Assembly (NCBI GenBank): GCA_034428595.1
Contig: DAOUHO010000164.1
Location: 1-21,917, forward strand
Length of the DNA: 21,917 bases
Direction of reading: 5' to 3'
From: JAJECS01 sp034428595
GTDB taxonomy: Bacteria; Chloroflexota; UBA11872
The notes beneath the pieces were generated by a model that worked only from the letters and a program-made list of their open reading frames with translations, searched no databases and was not told the DNA's origin. Every line of letters begins with the position of its first letter. Within the stretch, counting starts at the first letter, position 1. This document shows positions 15,107 through 21,917 of this stretch, in pieces. The position numbers and the translations under genes are program-made.

Positions 15107-15125
15107 GGGCTGGCAGCATGGGGTG

Positions 15126-15148
15126 TTGGACGAACACACTGCGTCCAA
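15126..15148. promoter_or_regulatory. Perfect inverted repeat before the DM13-NDH-2 operon
   Basis: TTGGACG (15126-15132) and CGTCCAA (15142-15148) are perfect arms around nine bases, 20 bases after the GDPD stop and 50 bases before the DM13 start. It could terminate the upstream transcript or serve as an operator for the next operon. There is no T-run, so the operator reading is slightly preferred. Confidence 0.4.
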
Positions 15149-15198
15149 TTGAATCTGCCCTCGACAGCCGCACGTAGGGCTGTACGAAGGAGGCTGAC

Positions 15199-15924
15199 AT
15201 GACTCGACGACGAGTGCTCATCGGCGGCGGAATAGTTGGAATCATCGCGGCTGTGGCGATTGCCTGGTGGCTTATATCGCCGCTCTTTCGCGACACCGTG
15301 GTTGACGAGGCGTTCCCCTTTGAGCTCCCGGAAGCCGCCGCGATGGAGACTATGACCGAGGAAGAGAAACAGGAGATGGTGGCCGACTTCGAGGCCGCCA
15401 TGCCCACCTTGATGGAGATCGAGGCTCTCGCCGAGGCGGACCGCATGGCAGTCCAGGAGAGGGTGATGGAGGCGGCCGCGGTCATGCCCGACACCGTGAT
15501 GGATGAGCCGATGCCCCCCATGCCCGCGCCGGAAGCCACGCCCGCGCCCGAAGCCACGCCCGCACCGGAAGCCGCGCCGCAACCCGAGCTCCTGCGCGAG
15601 GGCCAATTCCGAGGCGCCGACGACTTTCACCGCGGCTCCGGAACCGCCACCATCTTCCGCACGCCCGACGACAAGCTGGTGCTGCGCCTCACGGACTTCA
15701 TGGTCACCAACGGTCCGGCGCTGAGCGTGCTGTTGTCCTCGGCGCCCGCGCCGGCGTCGAGCCAGCAGCTGGGCGACTACATCGACGTGGGCGCGCTGAA
15801 GGGCAACATCGGCAACCAGAACTACGAGATTCCGGCCGGCACCGACCTTTCGGCGTACAACAGCGTCGTCATCTACTGCGTGCCGTTCCACGTCGTGTTC
15901 GCAACCGCCACCCTCCCCGCGTAA
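15199..15924 (+). CDS. Membrane-anchored DM13 domain protein
   Basis: A 241-residue protein with AGGAGG five bases before the ATG, one of the strongest ribosome sites in the window. Residues 7-29 are an N-terminal membrane helix after an RRR start (IGGGIVGIIAAVAIAWWLIS), without a lipobox. A Met/Glu-rich helical linker runs to about 108, then a Pro-Ala-Glu spacer with PAPEAT repeats to about 128. Residues 134-241 are a DM13 domain: FHRGSGTATIF, VLRLTDFMVTNGPALSVLLS, GALKGNIGNQNYEIP, and the family's conserved cysteine at 227 in VVIYCVPFHVVF. DM13 has been proposed to take part in electron transfer through that cysteine. The domain should lie outside the membrane. It is the first gene of a tight unit with an NADH dehydrogenase, which fits a redox role; this is inference. 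Confidence 0.88.
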   Translation: MTRRRVLIGGGIVGIIAAVAIAWWLISPLFRDTVVDEAFPFELPEAAAMETMTEEEKQEMVADFEAAMPTLMEIEALAEADRMAVQERVMEAAAVMPDTVMDEPMPPMPAPEATPAPEATPAPEAAPQPELLREGQFRGADDFHRGSGTATIFRTPDDKLVLRLTDFMVTNGPALSVLLSSAPAPASSQQLGDYIDVGALKGNIGNQNYEIPAGTDLSAYNSVVIYCVPFHVVFATATLPA

Positions 15925-15925
15925 C

Positions 15926-17740
15926 GTGCGCCGCCGGCGCGCCGGTCGCCTGGTGACGCGCCTCGCGCGTGAGCCTGTGCCGATCGGCGCGCTGGCGGGA
16001 GCCGCAGCGGCGCTCGTGTTCCTGGTGCCGGCGACGCCCATGGGCGGATTCGACGGACTGCTCGGGTCGCCCGTTGACGGCGCATGGCTGGCCGTGCATT
16101 TGGTCATCGGCGCCGCGACGGGTGCGGCGTATGCGCGCGTGATTCCGCTGCGACGGCGCGGCGAGCACGCCTCGCGCATCACCCTGGCGCTGATGACGGG
16201 GCTGATTCTCTGGATCGTCGGTCCGCTCACCATCGGTCCGGCGCTCGCCGGCGCCGCCCCAACCTGGTCGGTCGAGGCTGCGTCGCGGCACTTCCCCAGC
16301 CTGATCGCGCACCTGATGTTTGGCGGCGGCCTCGGCGTGCTGCTCGCCCTGGCGGCTCGCGCGGGGGCGGGCCACGGCGCCGAGTCGCCCGCGTCCTCCG
16401 GAGCGGCCAGGGAACCCGTGCGCGTGGTGATCCTCGGCGGCGGCTTTGCCGGCATGGGGGCTGCGCAGCGCCTCGAAGAGCTGCACCGGAAGGACGTGTT
16501 TCTGGACGTGACCCTGGTCAGCCGCAGCAACTTCTTGCTCTTCACCCCGATGCTCGCCGAGGTCGCGTCGAGCGGACTCGACGCCCAGGCGATCTCGGCG
16601 CCCATCCGCGTGGCCTGCCCGCACACGCGCTTCCGCCACGCCGACGTCCAGGCGATCGACGCCGAGGCGAAGTGCATCACCGCGATCCCCATAGGCTCCG
16701 ATCGGACGGAGCAGATCGGCTACGACCACTTGATCGTGGCGGTCGGCTCCGTGCCGGCGTTCTACGGCCTCCCGGGGCTGGCCGAGCACGCCTTCACGCT
16801 GAAAACCCTCGAAGACGCGGCCCGGCTGCGCAATCACGTCATCGCGGCGCTGGAGACCGCGGAGCAGCAGACCGACGGTGCGGCGCGGCAAGGGCTGCTG
16901 ACCTTCGTCGTTGCGGGAGGCGGGTTCGCGGGTACGGAAGCCATCGCCGAGCTCTTCGACCTCGTGCGCAGCGTGCGCCGCTACTACCCCGGCATCGGGC
17001 GCGAGGAGCCGCGGTTCGTGCTGGTGCACTCCAGCGACCGCATCATTCCCGAGCTCAGCCGCGAGCTGGGCGACTACGCCCGCGAAAAGCTGGAGCGCCG
17101 CGGCATCGAGTTCGTGCTCGGCCAGCGCGTGGCCGCCGCCGATGCCGAGAGCGTGACCCTCGACGACGGCACCCAGATTTCGACGCGCACGCTGGTCTGG
17201 ACGGCCGGCAACCAGCCCAGCCCGCTGCTTCGCGGCATGCCCTGTGAACGCAACCGCCGCGGCCAGCTTGTCGTCGAGCCGACGCTGCGGGTGCCGGGCC
17301 TCGACGGCGTGTGGGCCCTGGGCGACGGCGCGCAGGTACCCGACGTGCATCGGCCCGGCACCTTCCACCCGCCCACCGCGCAGCACGCGATCCGCCAGGG
17401 CAAGACCGTCGCCGACAATGTGGTGGCCGTCGCCCGTGGGCGAGCGCCGAAGCCGTTCAGCTACCGCGCCATCGGATCGCTGGTCGCGCTCGGCTCCCGC
17501 ACCGCCGCCGCCGAAGTGGCCGGCCGCAAGTTCTCGGGCTTCGTGGCTTGGGTCATGTGGCGCACGATCTACTTCACCAAGCTGCCGGGACTGGACCGCA
17601 AGGTGCGGGTGGCGCTCGACTGGGCCATCGATCTATTGTTCCCGCGCGACATCGTGCTGCTGCCCGGACCGTCGGATGCGACCGAGCCAAGTTCCCGCCC
17701 GGGACCCGAGCCGGTCGTTCCGGGAGACTCCGGACGATGA
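15926..17740 (+). CDS. ndh: Type II NADH dehydrogenase with an N-terminal membrane domain
   Basis: A 604-residue protein, against about 400-450 for ordinary NDH-2. It starts at a GTG one base after the DM13 stop, with no clear ribosome site, so it is probably translated by coupling. Residues 18-145 are an added domain with about four membrane helices and the motif GLILWIVGPLTIGPALAGAA, then P-T-W-S, ending at HLMFGGGLGVLLAL. This motif recurs three times in the next gene. Residues 165-570 are NDH-2: FAD-binding VVILGGGFAGMGAA near 167, the NADH-binding VVAGGGFAGTEAIAE near 329, LIVAVGS, W-A-L-G-D-G-A near 456, PPTAQHAIRQG, and the C-terminal membrane-binding segment FVAWVMWRTIYFTKLPGLDRK. It passes electrons from NADH to quinone without pumping protons. 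A Pro-rich tail ends the protein. The fusion is in one unbroken frame. Confidence 0.92.
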   Translation: MRRRRAGRLVTRLAREPVPIGALAGAAAALVFLVPATPMGGFDGLLGSPVDGAWLAVHLVIGAATGAAYARVIPLRRRGEHASRITLALMTGLILWIVGPLTIGPALAGAAPTWSVEAASRHFPSLIAHLMFGGGLGVLLALAARAGAGHGAESPASSGAAREPVRVVILGGGFAGMGAAQRLEELHRKDVFLDVTLVSRSNFLLFTPMLAEVASSGLDAQAISAPIRVACPHTRFRHADVQAIDAEAKCITAIPIGSDRTEQIGYDHLIVAVGSVPAFYGLPGLAEHAFTLKTLEDAARLRNHVIAALETAEQQTDGAARQGLLTFVVAGGGFAGTEAIAELFDLVRSVRRYYPGIGREEPRFVLVHSSDRIIPELSRELGDYAREKLERRGIEFVLGQRVAAADAESVTLDDGTQISTRTLVWTAGNQPSPLLRGMPCERNRRGQLVVEPTLRVPGLDGVWALGDGAQVPDVHRPGTFHPPTAQHAIRQGKTVADNVVAVARGRAPKPFSYRAIGSLVALGSRTAAAEVAGRKFSGFVAWVMWRTIYFTKLPGLDRKVRVALDWAIDLLFPRDIVLLPGPSDATEPSSRPGPEPVVPGDSGR

Positions 17741-19197
17741 TCCGTTCCGAACGCCTCGCGGCGTGGCTGCTGACCGGCGCGCTGGCCGGGCTGGTGGGCG
17801 GCGCGGTGCTGGCGCTGGCCATGCTGAAGCTCGGGATGATGGCCTCCATGGCGCTCATCGTCACCGCCCGCGAGTCGCTGGGCGTCGGGCTGCTGGTGCA
17901 CTTCGCCCTCTCCGCCGTCTTCGGCGTCCTGTTCGCGGCCCTCGTGCGCAACCAGGCGCGCCGCAACGACGCCCTGGTGTTTTGGGGCCTCGCCTACGGC
18001 GCGGTCGTGTGGTTCCTCGACCCGCTCACGCTCTACCCGCTCACGACCGGCGAACCGGTCACCTGGTCGCTCGCCGCCGCGCAGTCGTCGTTCGACTTGC
18101 TGCTCGGATTCCTGCTCTACGGCGCGACGACGGGCCTGGCCCTGCTCATCCTCAGCCGACCGGCGCTCCGCCGTCCGTCGCCCACGGGAATCGGGCTCGG
18201 CGCCGCCGCGGGCCTCGCGGCGGCCGCCATCGCGGCCGGCCTGCTGAATGATCAGGGGCAGACGCCCATGTTCGCCGCACTGCCGTCGGACACGGCCGGG
18301 CCGCCGGCCTGGCTGGCCGCGCTGCTCATCGGCGCGGTCGCCGGGGCGGGATTCGCGGCGCTGGCCCGGCGTCCCAGTGACAGCGCCGGGGCCGGACTGG
18401 TGCGCGGCGCGATGTATGGCTTCCTGCTCTGGGTCGTGCTGCGGCTGACGGTGCTGCCGCTCATCCTGGACGGCGACCTTCCCTGGTCGGTAGCCGCCGC
18501 CGCGGAGGTATATCCCGCGCTGCTCGCCTATCTCGTCTTTGGCGGCTTCCTGGGAGTCGGCTACCAGTGGCTGCGCGGGCTCTGGCGCGTCCTATTCGAT
18601 GAGGTCGACGGCGCGGACGACGAGGAAGGCGTCGGCGCGCGCGGCCTGCGCGCCCTCGGCCGCGGCATCGCCGCCGGCGTGGTCGGTGGACTGCTCTTTA
18701 CCTTTGTCATGTTGCAGGTCGGCGCGCTGCGCGGCGTGGCCGGCCTCATGGGCGGCGAGTCGGAGATCGCGGGACTCGTGATCCACCTGGTCATCGCCAT
18801 GCTCTTCGGCGCGGCCTATGGCCTGCTGTTCCGGCGCCAGAGCTACGACGCGGGCTCCGCCGTGGGCTGGGGCGTCTCCTACGGCTTCTTCCTGTGGATT
18901 CTCGGTCCGCAGATCCTCATGCCCATGCTGCTCGGCGCCACGCCCGCGTGGTCGGCCGCCGGCGCCGCATCATTGACGGCGAGCCTGGTCGGTCACCTCG
19001 CCTACGGCGCGGGGCTGGGGCTGACCTATCACTGGTTCGAATCGCGCCACAACCCCTGGTGGATCGCCCGCCGCCAGGCCGACGAGGCCCGCCTGCAGCG
19101 CCGCCGCGAGGCCCTCCAAAGCGCCGCCCCGGCCCTCTGGGCCCTCGTGCTCGTCGTGGGGCTCACCCTGCCCGTCATCCTCGGCGCACCTGCATAG
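17737..19197 (+). CDS. Polytopic membrane protein with three copies of the NDH-2-linked domain
   Basis: A 486-residue integral membrane protein. Its ATG overlaps the ndh stop (ATGA), so translation is coupled; a longer open frame upstream is a shadow of ndh. Three divergent units of about 130 residues are visible at 13-140, 151-280 and 308-436. Each has four hydrophobic stretches and a shared core: [GA]-x-x-[LV]-W-[FVI]-x-x, then a Pro, then W-S-x-[AE]-A, then [HF/Y]-L-x-[YF]-G-x-x-x-G. Examples are VVWFLDPLTLYPLTTGEPVTWS, cut here at W-S, and LLWVVLRLTVLPLILDGDLP followed by WS. The same core lies at the N-terminus of the NDH-2. An acidic loop (DEVDGADDEEG) splits units two and three, and a basic helix plus one last membrane helix (ALVLVVGLTLPVILG) closes it. 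I cannot name the family. Partnership with NDH-2 is inferred. Confidence 0.85.
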   Translation: MIRSERLAAWLLTGALAGLVGGAVLALAMLKLGMMASMALIVTARESLGVGLLVHFALSAVFGVLFAALVRNQARRNDALVFWGLAYGAVVWFLDPLTLYPLTTGEPVTWSLAAAQSSFDLLLGFLLYGATTGLALLILSRPALRRPSPTGIGLGAAAGLAAAAIAAGLLNDQGQTPMFAALPSDTAGPPAWLAALLIGAVAGAGFAALARRPSDSAGAGLVRGAMYGFLLWVVLRLTVLPLILDGDLPWSVAAAAEVYPALLAYLVFGGFLGVGYQWLRGLWRVLFDEVDGADDEEGVGARGLRALGRGIAAGVVGGLLFTFVMLQVGALRGVAGLMGGESEIAGLVIHLVIAMLFGAAYGLLFRRQSYDAGSAVGWGVSYGFFLWILGPQILMPMLLGATPAWSAAGAASLTASLVGHLAYGAGLGLTYHWFESRHNPWWIARRQADEARLQRRREALQSAAPALWALVLVVGLTLPVILGAPA

Positions 19198-19219
19198 CCG
19201 GTCCTTCCGGGGGGCACAT

Positions 19220-19243
19220 GTAGGGGCGGTTCGCGAACCGCCC
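19220..19243. repeat. GTAGGGGCG-type hairpin repeat, copy 5
   Basis: GTAG is followed by a perfect 20-base palindrome, GGGCGGTTCG and CGAACCGCCC (19224-19243), 26 bases past the stop of the membrane protein gene. It could end transcription of the DM13-NDH-2 operon. Confidence 0.7.
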
Positions 19244-19246
19244 GGT

Positions 19247-19325
19247 CCGTCATTCCCGCGCCCCGATCCGTCATTCCGGCGGAGCCTGTCCCCGCGCAGG
19301 CGGGGAGCGGGAATCCATGCGCGAT
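19247..19325. repeat. CGTCATTCC-type dispersed repeat
   Basis: CCGTCATTCCCGCG and CCGTCATTCCGGCGGAG occur in tandem, followed by CCCCGCGCAGGCGGGG and GCGGGAATCCATGCGCG, which pairs back with the first part. This is the common CGTCATTCC...GGAATCCA family seen in many bacterial genomes. No gene lies between 19198 and 19408. Confidence 0.6.
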
Positions 19326-19378
19326 CGGGCAGCAGGCAGCCCTGAGGTGCGCTTTCATCGCCGCACCCGGCGCATCGT

Positions 19379-19402
19379 AGGGGCAGGTTTCAAACCCGCC
19401 CT
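19379..19402. repeat. GTAGGGGCG-type hairpin repeat, copy 6 (diverged)
   Basis: GTAGGGGCAGGTTTCAAACC then CGCCC forms an imperfect stem around a single central base. It ends seven bases before the stop of the minus-strand GNAT gene. Confidence 0.6.
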
Positions 19403-19408
19403 TCCCAT

Positions 19409-19852
19409 CTATCCGCCCGACTCCCCACCCGGAATCCGGTCATACCGCCGAATGCACATCCCCACCGAACGCTTCATCCCAAAGCGCGCGTAGTACGCCT
19501 GCACGTCGGCGTCGCAAAGCACGTCCACCATGTAGAGGCCCTTGAGTTGGTCCAGCAGCCGCCCCATCAGCTCCGAGCCGATCCCGCGGTCCTGGTATTC
19601 CGGGAGCACCTCCAGCAGCGAGATGTAGGCGCTCAGCACCCCGTCGCTGATGGCGGTGACGAACCCGACCACCTGGTCGGACTCACCGTCTATCGCCACG
19701 ACCACGTTTGCGCTGCCGTGCAGGATTTCGAGGTGCGCCTCCGGCGTCGGCTGCCGCAGCCAATCGACAAAGAAACCCGACAGCTGGCGAGCCTCCAGCC
19801 CCTCGGCGGTTTCGCGGTACTCGATCACGGACGAGTCGCTACGGCACGCCAT
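19409..19852 (-). CDS. GNAT family N-acetyltransferase
   Basis: A 147-residue protein starting MACRSDSSVIEYRETAEGLE. GGGAGG lies seven bases before this ATG, which is preferred over a TTG two codons earlier. The GNAT fold is visible: VVVAIDGESDQVVGFVTAIS (beta strands 2-3), AYISLLEVLPEYQDRGIGSEL with the acetyl-CoA pyrophosphate-binding Q-D-R-G-I-G-S at about 88-94, and the C-terminal DVQAYYARFGMKRSVGM, where a tyrosine often acts as general acid. It transfers acetyl from acetyl-CoA to an amine; the substrate is not readable. The start overlaps the end of a truncated sulfatase by 14 bases on the same strand, so it once followed the sulfatase in a transcript. Confidence 0.9.
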   Translation of the reverse strand: MACRSDSSVIEYRETAEGLEARQLSGFFVDWLRQPTPEAHLEILHGSANVVVAIDGESDQVVGFVTAISDGVLSAYISLLEVLPEYQDRGIGSELMGRLLDQLKGLYMVDVLCDADVQAYYARFGMKRSVGMCIRRYDRIPGGESGG

Positions 19853-20477
19853 ACGCAAACCTCCCTCGCGGCGAGTGTGGATAGTCCTGCTCGATCAGAA
19901 GCTCGAGCAGCCGGTCCCGCAGATCGCGCCGCGCGCCGTCGTAGGCCGGGTCGCGCGCCAGATTGCGCTGCTCGTCGGTGTCGTGCGCCAAGTTGAAAAG
20001 CTGCTCGCCGCCGCCCCGCGGATACACCGTATAGCGCCAGCCGTGGGTGCGCACGGTCCGCGCCCAGCGGTCGGGCGTGTGCGGCACGGTGTTGCTGCTG
20101 AAGCTCTCCGCGTAGGTCGTGTCGCGCCAGCCGCACACCCGCGCCCCGGTGCACAACGGGACCAGCGATCGGCCGGACAGCGTGGCGAAGGCGCGGTCAG
20201 GCGACAGCCCGCCGCCCGGCCGGCTGGTGCGGAAGAACGCGGGTTGCGGCATTTCGACCCCCGCCAGCTCGCAAATGGTCGGCGCGATGTCCTCCAACTG
20301 CACCAGCTCGTCGCGCTCGCGCCCACGTTGCAGACCCGGTCCGGCGATGACCAGCGGCACCCGCACGCAGGCGTCGTAGTGGAGGCCGCCTTTGAGCTTC
20401 AGCCCGTGGTCGTGGAGCAGGTCGCCGTGGTCCGAGAGGAAGATGATCACCGTGTCGTCCAGACGCCCGGCGTCCGC
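19839..20477 (-). pseudogene. Type I sulfatase, 5'-truncated remnant
   Basis: The minus-strand frame opens just after a TAG (20478-20480) and begins ADAGRLDDTVIIFLSDHGDL, the typical middle of an arylsulfatase, with the DHG metal-binding motif. It continues through LKGGLHYDACVRVPLVIAGPG, LEDIAPTICELAGVEMP and a normal C-terminus with LFNLAHDTDEQRNLARDP. About 213 codons remain out of the usual 450-500. The N-terminal half with the C/S-x-P-x-R formylglycine site is absent, and the next gene begins 45 bases away on the other strand. The only starts are a GTG inside DTVIIF with no ribosome site. A deletion or rearrangement therefore removed the 5' part. The remaining fragment cannot be an active sulfatase. 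Confidence 0.8.
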
Positions 20478-20521
20478 CTATCATCGGTCCTTATAGCGGC
20501 CCCGCACGGAAGGCCAGCGCC

Positions 20522-21667
20522 ATGCGCATCACCGACGTCCGCACGATTCCGGTATTCGCCGAGCACCGGAACATTAACTATCTGATCACCAAGGTCGAGA
20601 CCGACCGGGGGATCTACGGTCTCGGCGAATCGGCGATCGCGGGCAAGGAGCGCGCCATTCAGGGCGTCATCGAGCACTTCCGCCCGCTGCTGATCGGCGA
20701 GGACCCGCGCCGTATCGACCACCTGTGGCAGCGCATGTTCCGCGGCAGCTTCTTCAAGGCCGGCCCAATCCTGGGCGCGGCGATCTCCGCCATCGACATT
20801 GCCCTCTGGGACATCAAGGGCAAGGCGCTCGGCGTTCCGGTGTGGGAGCTGCTGGGCGGCAAGTGTCGCGACGGTGTGGTGGCCTACCCGCACGTCACGG
20901 GCAAGACATTGGACGAGTTGCTGGCCGACACCGACCGCGCGCTGGCGGAGAGTTACCGCTTCGTGCGCTACGGCTTTCCAGGCGTCGAGCCGCAGGGTGG
21001 GGTGCTCGAGCCGCGCCGCGCCGTGCCGGCCTGCATCGAGCTCACCGAGGCCATGCGCCGTCACGTTGGGCCCGACATCGAGATCTGCGTCGACTTCCAC
21101 ACCCGTCTCGATCCGAACGAGGCCGTGCGGCTGTGCAAGGGCCTGGAGCCGCTGGACATCTTCTTCGCCGAGGACCCCGTGCGGTCGGAACGGCCCGAGG
21201 CCTACGCCTATGTGCGCCGTCACACCCACGTTCCCATCGCCGGCGGCGAGGAGCTGGCCTCCAAGTGGGAGTTCCAGCCGCTCATCGAGGGCGACCTGAT
21301 CGACTACGTGCGGACCGACCTCTGCATCGTCGGCGGCTTTACCGAGGCCAAGAAGATCGCCGGTTGGGCCGAGTCGCATCACCAATACCTCGCGCCGCAC
21401 AGCCCCATGGGGCCAATCTCGCTGGCCGCGTGCGTGCATTTGGATATCGCCAGCCCGTTGGTCGGCGTGCAGGAGCTGCCGGAGGTTCCCGGCGCACTGG
21501 CGGACGTGTTCCCGCAGCAGATGACCTTCGAGGACGGTCACCTGATCGCGCCGACCGCGCCGGGTATCGGCGTGGACATCGACGAAGAGGCCGCCGCCAA
21601 CCATCCGTTCCAGATGCGCCCGGTCCTCGAGCTGCGCCGCCCAGACGGCTCGGTCACGAACTGGTAG
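20522..21667 (+). CDS. Enolase-superfamily sugar-acid dehydratase (mandelate racemase/muconate lactonizing enzyme type)
   Basis: A 381-residue protein with GGAAGG eight bases before the ATG. The N-terminal capping domain (MRITDVRTIPVF..., ending SAIDIALWDIKGKALGVPVW) precedes the barrel. Metal ligands are D191 (in CVDFHTRLD), E217 (FAEDP) and E243 (GGEEL). H193 next to the first ligand and H293 in LAPHSPMGPIS are the likely acid-base residues, a pattern seen in galactonate, mannonate and related acid-sugar dehydratases. It would remove water from an aldonic acid to give a 2-keto-3-deoxy acid. The D-galactonate type is closest by eye, but the specificity is not certain, so no symbol is given. 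It is divergent from the broken sulfatase; both point to breakdown of sulfated or acidic sugars. Confidence 0.9.
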   Translation: MRITDVRTIPVFAEHRNINYLITKVETDRGIYGLGESAIAGKERAIQGVIEHFRPLLIGEDPRRIDHLWQRMFRGSFFKAGPILGAAISAIDIALWDIKGKALGVPVWELLGGKCRDGVVAYPHVTGKTLDELLADTDRALAESYRFVRYGFPGVEPQGGVLEPRRAVPACIELTEAMRRHVGPDIEICVDFHTRLDPNEAVRLCKGLEPLDIFFAEDPVRSERPEAYAYVRRHTHVPIAGGEELASKWEFQPLIEGDLIDYVRTDLCIVGGFTEAKKIAGWAESHHQYLAPHSPMGPISLAACVHLDIASPLVGVQELPEVPGALADVFPQQMTFEDGHLIAPTAPGIGVDIDEEAAANHPFQMRPVLELRRPDGSVTNW

Positions 21668-21917
21668 GCCCGGGACAGGTGAACGGCTCACCCAGCACCG
21701 GTTTGTCACCGGATTTGTAGGGGCGCCTCTAATGGGACTCGGCCGGTAGCTCGGGACGATCCGGGACACTGGTCCAGCCTTGCCGGTCGGTGAGCTCATG
21801 GTGCCCCCGCGACCCTGGGATCGCTTCCACAAGACCGAGCCCCGGCTGGCGTGGCGGGGTGGTCCGCAGCACTGCTGGGGTGTCGTGCCGGTGAGCACTG
21901 GGCCATTAGGTCGTTGC
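21668..21917. other. Intergenic region with truncated repeat and possible mobile-element edge
   Basis: GTAGGGGCGCC at 21717-21727 is the left half of a GTAGGGGCG repeat; its expected right arm is missing and different sequence follows. That sequence carries GGGAC three times within about 35 bases (21734-21768), ending GGGACACTGGTCC. From ATG 21798, with GGTGAG just before it, an open frame MVPPRPWDRFHKTEPRLAWR... runs 40 codons to the window edge. I do not recognise it. An insertion-sequence end inserted into the repeat is possible but unproven. Confidence 0.3.

Noticed and set aside
15520..15590. Short tandem repeats (CCCGAAGCCACGCCCGC type) as a possible CRISPR or minisatellite
   Set aside because: They encode the Pro-Ala-Glu-Thr linker of the DM13 protein in frame; there are no spacers.
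15103..17386. Two long minus-strand frames antisense to the DM13 and NDH-2 genes
   Set aside because: The sense strand holds clear DM13 and NDH-2 motifs; the antisense products are rich in Arg, Ala and His without any pattern.
17311..17736. Extension of the membrane protein upstream to 17311
   Set aside because: This part lies inside ndh in another frame; the ATG at 17737 in an ATGA overlap is the natural start.
20447..21898. Minus-strand open frame (483 codons) over the dehydratase
   Set aside because: It is a shadow of the enolase-superfamily gene, whose metal ligands and ribosome site are clear on the plus strand.

Overview
The window looks like a chromosomal segment from a GC-rich bacterium, most plausibly a Chloroflexota lineage (SAR202/Dehalococcoidia-like or a related sponge or soil clade). 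This is inference from gene content (phytanoyl-CoA dioxygenase, enolase-superfamily dehydratase, DUF2961/GH172, type I sulfatase, Gfo/Idh/MocA), from strong G/C at third codon positions, and from many short dispersed hairpin repeats beginning GTAGGGGCG or carrying CTCTCCC/GGGAGAG arms. No marker gene in the window fixes the taxonomy.

Layout. 1-665: a left-truncated Schlafen/AlbA_2 protein and tRNA-Leu(UAA), both on the minus strand. 740-1963: a phytanoyl-CoA dioxygenase family protein. 2168-3537: a minus-strand toxin-antitoxin-like pair, an HTH+AbrB protein overlapping a PIN-domain protein that runs in frame into a GIY-YIG nuclease domain; a palindrome overlies the probable promoter. 3611-4451: degraded DNA with the remains of a SAM methyltransferase and two tiny open frames. 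4452-6671: a DUF262-HNH-HEPN protein resembling anti-phage effectors, less GC-biased than its neighbours. The stretch 2168-6671 therefore looks like a small defence/accessory island.

6877-12815: pyrE, a Gfo/Idh/MocA oxidoreductase, a DUF2961 (GH172-type) protein, a convergent TIM-barrel glycoside-hydrolase-like protein and a flavin reductase domain protein. This is mostly carbohydrate catabolism of unknown substrate. 12905-15106: a DEAD-box RNA helicase with an unresolved start and a glycerophosphodiester phosphodiesterase.

15199-19197 is the most interesting part: a tight three-gene unit encoding a membrane-anchored DM13 protein, a type II NADH dehydrogenase with an extra N-terminal four-helix membrane domain, and a polytopic membrane protein made of three divergent copies of that same domain. 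Spacing is 1 nt and then a 4-nt overlap, so a joint respiratory or electron-transfer role is likely. 19409-21667: a GNAT acetyltransferase, a 5'-truncated sulfatase remnant and, divergently, a sugar-acid dehydratase of the enolase superfamily. The last 250 bases hold a truncated repeat and possibly the edge of a mobile element.

Two protein-coding genes end inside dispersed repeats (the DUF2961 stop codon and the Gfo/Idh C-terminus), so these repeats appear to be shaping gene ends.
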